6,320 nucleotides of DNA from JBOFOR01 sp051659545 (GTDB lineage: Bacteria; Bacillota; Clostridia; Peptostreptococcales; Peptostreptococcaceae), in the NCBI RefSeq assembly GCF_051659545.1, contig NZ_JBOFOR010000221.1:1-6320 (forward strand). The letters run 5' to 3'. Below the pieces are notes generated by a model that saw nothing but the letters and a program-made list of their open reading frames with translations, made no database searches and was not told the DNA's origin. The position numbers and the translations under genes are program-made. Shown here one piece after another: positions 3,471-6,320 of the stretch. The number at the start of each line of letters is the position of its first letter. Position 1 is the first letter of the stretch.

Positions 3471-5660
3471 TTATATTCTTCCTGACTTTTGTAATTTCTT
3501 TACTTGCTTAATAGCCTTCTTACTTTTGCTTAATTTCTTATATTCTTCAAATACTGATACTACTGCCCCTAATAAGAATATACCTATTATTATTTTCAAT
3601 AAAGTTCCTACTCTCCCAAAGAAATATAGTCCTAAGGGAATCATTATAGCTGACCCTATTAACATACTTTTAAAGCTGTCTTTATTTTCTTCATGTTCAT
3701 CTGCTTCATCTATAGTTTCACTATAGATATCTTTCATATGTTGATTTATTCTATCTATGTATATATTGACTATTTCTGTATTGAATGAATTTGATTCAAT
3801 TTGCTTCTTAGCTTTTATTAGGCTTTTTTCATTTTCCACATCTATTTCATTTGTTATTTCATCTAATATTGACTTCTCTTCTCTAGCTAAATTAGCCTCT
3901 TCTCTAGTTTCAAATAATAGGTCTTCTACTGTTCTCTCTTTAATATCTATAAGTTCTAGTCTTTTATCTAATTCTTCTATTGTATTTTGAGCTATTGTTG
4001 TATTGAATTTATTTGACTCTATTTGTATCTTTGTCTGCTTTATACTACTTTCATTATCTATCGCTATATTATCCATTATTTTATCTAATTTTAATTTTTC
4101 TGTTCTAGCTAAATTAGCCTCTTCCCTAGTTTCAAACAATGTATTGCCTACTGTTCTTTCTTTTATATCAATATTGCTTAATATGTCTTCTATTTCTCTA
4201 ATTACTTTATTTTCAGAATCTAACCTAGTTCCAATATTTATTATTTTTTCCTTTGCAGTTGATAGACTCTTTTCATCTGTTTTATCCATACCATTTGCTA
4301 TTTCTTCAATTTTCAACTTATCTTCTCTAGCTTTTTTAGACTCATCTCTTGTATTAAACACTATATTATCTACTGTTCTTGCCTTTAAATCAATTTCTTC
4401 TAATTTCTTATCTATTGATTCCATATATGAATTCACTATCTTGGTATTTAATTTTAATCCTATTATTTTATTTTTTGCATTTACTACATCTGACTCTACA
4501 TCCATATTAGCTTTATTTAAAATAGATTCTATTTTTACCTTTTCTTCTTTAGCTAATTTAGCTTCTTCCCTAGTTTTGAATAATATAGAATCTACAGTTC
4601 TTGCTTCTTCATCAAATTGATTTAGCTTTTTATCTAGCTCTTTAATTTCAGTAATATTGCTGTTCAGTCCCAATCTTTTGATTTCTTGTAGTATAATTTC
4701 TTTTGATTCTAAAGTCTCATTCTCTGTATCAGTTTGCAAAGTACTAAATTTTCTTTCTATAATATTTCGTTTGTAGTAGTCTATGTCATATCCAAAGTAG
4801 TTAGCTATTTTAGATATTTCATTATTTTCATCCCCAAAATTACTTATTGCATATGTATATACTGATTCTATGTAAGGATTTAAATTTATTAATTCGCTAA
4901 CAATTTCTATCTTTTCTTTATTGCTTATATTTTTACCTTTTATATTTGATAATACTACTTTTGCCTTTTTAGCTTCTTCTGCATAAATATATCCAAATTG
5001 TAGATTTGCATTATCTTCTAAGAACTTAGTATACGAATAATGCATATTATAAACTGCAATATAAATTCCATATGCTAGTGTTTCTAATGTTGATGAGTCA
5101 TTAAATATTCTAGTTTTTTGTTTGTTTACTTTTATACTTGAACCTATTCTACCAATCATATTAAATGTTCCATGCACTGCACCTGTTGCTGCATTCATTG
5201 CACCTGCTTGCATACTACCTTTTAAAGCATTTTGCCATCCAAATCCTCCACCTTGCCATCTTCCTCTTGAATTTTTTCTGTACTGTCTATATTCTTCTTT
5301 TTGTTTTTCATCCAAAACAACATTCATGTATTGGTCATTTATCTTGCTGTATGCATCATCCCATAATTCTATTACATCTTGACAATATTCTTCTACAAAT
5401 AGTTCATTGTTTATAGTGTAGAATTTATTCTCTACAAGTTTATCTACAGTATTTCTTATTACTTTTGAAATAACATATATACCTTGATCATATCCTTTAT
5501 TAATCACATCATCTAAATTTCTATTATTTTCTTTATATTCATTTATGAATTCTTCTCTACATCTTTCTGCTATTGATTCATACTGCAATCTTATCTTGTT
5601 ATAGCTGTCTCTTTCATCTGTTATCGAAATTTCAGTTCCCATGAATTTAAACTTTACCAT
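3471..5660 (-). CDS. Repeat-containing membrane-anchored protein, 729 aa
   Basis: This is a large, mostly helical protein without a signal peptide. An N-terminal helical region (about 1-130) is followed by a Gly/Ala-rich stretch (about 131-175) beginning RGRWQGGGFGW and containing GAMNAATGAVHG. A second helical region (about 185-350) comes next, then four 74-residue repeats (353-648). Each repeat opens with a motif like ERTV..LLFETREEANLAREEK. Two membrane segments (about 666-682 and 687-704) form a C-terminal hairpin, and the last 22 residues are strongly basic, so the bulk should be cytoplasmic. The TREEA..AR motif resembles short segments I know from uncharacterised membrane or zinc-ribbon proteins of Bacillota, but I cannot name a family. 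AAAAGGAGAT precedes the ATG. It heads an operon with the LprI-like membrane protein 32 bp downstream. A scaffold or membrane-stress role is inference. Confidence 0.9.
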   Translation of the reverse strand: MVKFKFMGTEISITDERDSYNKIRLQYESIAERCREEFINEYKENNRNLDDVINKGYDQGIYVISKVIRNTVDKLVENKFYTINNELFVEEYCQDVIELWDDAYSKINDQYMNVVLDEKQKEEYRQYRKNSRGRWQGGGFGWQNALKGSMQAGAMNAATGAVHGTFNMIGRIGSSIKVNKQKTRIFNDSSTLETLAYGIYIAVYNMHYSYTKFLEDNANLQFGYIYAEEAKKAKVVLSNIKGKNISNKEKIEIVSELINLNPYIESVYTYAISNFGDENNEISKIANYFGYDIDYYKRNIIERKFSTLQTDTENETLESKEIILQEIKRLGLNSNITEIKELDKKLNQFDEEARTVDSILFKTREEAKLAKEEKVKIESILNKANMDVESDVVNAKNKIIGLKLNTKIVNSYMESIDKKLEEIDLKARTVDNIVFNTRDESKKAREDKLKIEEIANGMDKTDEKSLSTAKEKIINIGTRLDSENKVIREIEDILSNIDIKERTVGNTLFETREEANLARTEKLKLDKIMDNIAIDNESSIKQTKIQIESNKFNTTIAQNTIEELDKRLELIDIKERTVEDLLFETREEANLAREEKSILDEITNEIDVENEKSLIKAKKQIESNSFNTEIVNIYIDRINQHMKDIYSETIDEADEHEENKDSFKSMLIGSAIMIPLGLYFFGRVGTLLKIIIGIFLLGAVVSVFEEYKKLSKSKKAIKQVKKLQKSGRI
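3717..4604 (-). repeat. Four in-frame 222-bp tandem repeats
   Basis: Inside the 729-residue gene, four units of exactly 222 bp (74 codons) follow one another at 4604-4383, 4382-4161, 4160-3939 and 3938-3717. Each begins with the (A/E)RTV codons and carries TREEA or TRDES ten residues further on. Units 3 and 4 share about half their residues, including an identical LFETREEANLAR. The second half of unit 4 is the most degenerate. Exact spacing despite sequence divergence shows selection on unit length, as in helical-repeat or coiled-coil rods, rather than a fresh duplication. Confidence 0.85.
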
Positions 5661-5705
5661 TTATTAATCTCCTTTTCAAAATATAAATACATTTTTATTA
5701 GTTAA

Positions 5706-5733
5706 ATTATTACTAGTTACATTATTATTCCAA
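5706..5733 (-). promoter_or_regulatory. Candidate promoter of the 729/277-aa operon
   Basis: On the minus strand TTGGAA (5733-5728) is separated by 16 bp from AATAAT (5711-5706), a 4/6 and a 5/6 match to the vegetative -35 and -10 boxes. Transcription would start near 5699 and give a leader of about 40 nt before the ATG at 5660. A second -10-like TATACT lies slightly upstream (5744-5739) without a good -35. The tsaD terminator upstream means this operon needs its own promoter in 5661-5802. The exact choice is uncertain in such AT-rich DNA. Confidence 0.35.
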
Positions 5734-5802
5734 AGAATAGTATACTTCATCTATCTTGTCATTTTTTGTAAAATAATGTTTATAAATAACTTTTTATACA
5801 AC

Positions 5803-5830
5803 AAAAAATAGTAGATATAAATCTACTATT
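5803..5830 (-). terminator. Rho-independent terminator of tsaD
   Basis: AATAGTAGAT (5816-5807) is perfectly complementary to the preceding arm at 5830-5821, giving a 10-bp stem with a 4-nt loop. On the minus strand it runs straight into a T-tract (5808-5803). It lies about 70 bp after the tsaD stop and separates tsaD from the repeat-protein operon. The plus strand has no T-run behind the stem (ATTCTTAAAA), so it acts in one direction. Confidence 0.85.
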
Positions 5831-5901
5831 CTTAAAACGCGCTCCGTTACTTGTGATACGGTTCATCATTTTTAATTCTAATGGTTATTTTTTATTAAAA
5901 T

Positions 5902-6320
5902 TTATTGTTGTCCTATTTTTAAGTTAGGAACGGCATTTAAGCTCATATCGTCTCTTCTTCCGCTTATGTAGTTGTAATATCCTGCACACCCTATCATTGC
6001 TGCGTTGTCTGTACATAATATTGGTGATGGATATTTTACATCTATGTTTTCTTTTTTACCTAATTCTGTTATTTTTTCTCTAAGTGCAGAGTTGCATGCT
6101 ACTCCACCTGCTAGTGTGATTGTATCATAGCCTTTTTCTTTGGCTGCTTTTATTGCTTTTTTAGATAATACTTCTACTACTGCTTCTTGGAATGATGCAC
6201 ATACATCTTCTACAACTATTTCTTCGTTCTTCATTTTCTTGCCATTTAAGTAATTTAAAACTGCTGACTTTAATCCACTAAAACTAAAATCATAACCGTC
6301 ATCTAAATAAGCTCTTGGGA
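5902..6320 (-). CDS. tsaD: tRNA t6A transferase TsaD, C-terminal part
   Basis: TsaD (formerly Gcp/YgjD) transfers the threonylcarbamoyl group to A37 of tRNAs reading ANN codons, working in the cytoplasm with TsaB and TsaE. The gene enters from the right edge, and 138 codons plus stop are visible out of roughly 340 usual for the family. The first complete codon is at 6318. Seen in order: DFSFSGLKSAVLNYL near the window edge, VCASFQEAVVEVL, the GGVACNSALR nucleotide-binding segment, and CTDNAAMIGCAGY. The Asp of the last motif is the metal ligand contributed by the C-terminal lobe in the family. An internal ATG at 6234 is not the start, since homology continues upstream without a stop. The C-terminus (ending NLKIGQQ) looks intact. 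It is followed by its own terminator. Confidence 0.97.
   Translation of the reverse strand, partial: PRAYLDDGYDFSFSGLKSAVLNYLNGKKMKNEEIVVEDVCASFQEAVVEVLSKKAIKAAKEKGYDTITLAGGVACNSALREKITELGKKENIDVKYPSPILCTDNAAMIGCAGYYNYISGRRDDMSLNAVPNLKIGQQ

Noticed and set aside
3717..4604. Regular repeats that might suggest a CRISPR array
   Set aside because: The 222-bp units are in-frame, diverged protein repeats with no short identical repeat/spacer alternation.
4003..4620. Plus-strand open frame of 205 codons opposite the repeats
   Set aside because: It lies antisense inside the 729-residue gene, has no ribosome binding site, and is a Ser/Leu/Phe-rich shadow. It stays open because the 222-bp repeat unit is a multiple of three and keeps the same antisense frame.
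5122..5416. Two plus-strand frames opposite the Gly/Ala-rich region
   Set aside because: They overlap each other in different frames inside a well-supported gene, and their compositions (His/Leu/Pro/Cys-rich) are typical of antisense translation.
5831..5901. tRNA or small RNA gene in the GC-rich stretch after tsaD
   Set aside because: No cloverleaf, no CCA end and no T-loop consensus, and the only stem besides the terminator is four base pairs.

Overview
The window is strongly AT-rich and gene-dense. Every well-supported gene lies on the minus strand, each preceded by a strong AGGAGG-type ribosome binding site where its start is visible. This composition, together with a typical bacterial tsaD at the right edge, points to a low-GC Bacillota, most likely a clostridium of the Peptostreptococcaceae/Clostridiaceae type. 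That placement is inference from style, not from a marker gene comparison.

Layout in the direction of transcription (right to left). (1) 6320-5902: the 3' part of tsaD, the t6A tRNA-modification gene, closed by a clear Rho-independent terminator at 5830-5803. (2) 5660-2605: a two-gene envelope-associated operon. Its first gene encodes a 729-residue protein with four exact-period 74-residue repeats and a C-terminal membrane hairpin. Its second encodes a four-helix membrane protein whose C-terminal domain resembles the LprI/DUF1311 family. A strong terminator-like hairpin follows at 2511-2470. (3) 2441-280: five small genes in a row, giving 108, 96 (DUF960), 197, 157 and 96 residues. The 197- and 157-residue products are gapless paralogues of each other and the shorter lacks the C-terminal 46 residues. 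DUF960 and the other small-protein types look like accessory genes carried by phages and integrative elements, but no integrase, relaxase, replication or structural phage gene is present. (4) 279-1: a non-coding stretch with five tandem 11-bp repeats, several hairpins and possibly the first codons of another minus-strand gene leaving the window.

How the parts work together: tsaD is housekeeping and transcriptionally insulated. The 729/277-residue pair probably acts together at the membrane, the larger protein mainly in the cytoplasm and the smaller one displaying its LprI-like domain outside. The five-gene group looks like one transcription unit with intercistronic RNA structure. Its function is not recognisable from sequence. 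The most unusual items are the repeat protein with its partner and the tandem-paralogue/DUF960 cluster with a terminator-like hairpin just upstream of its first ribosome binding site.
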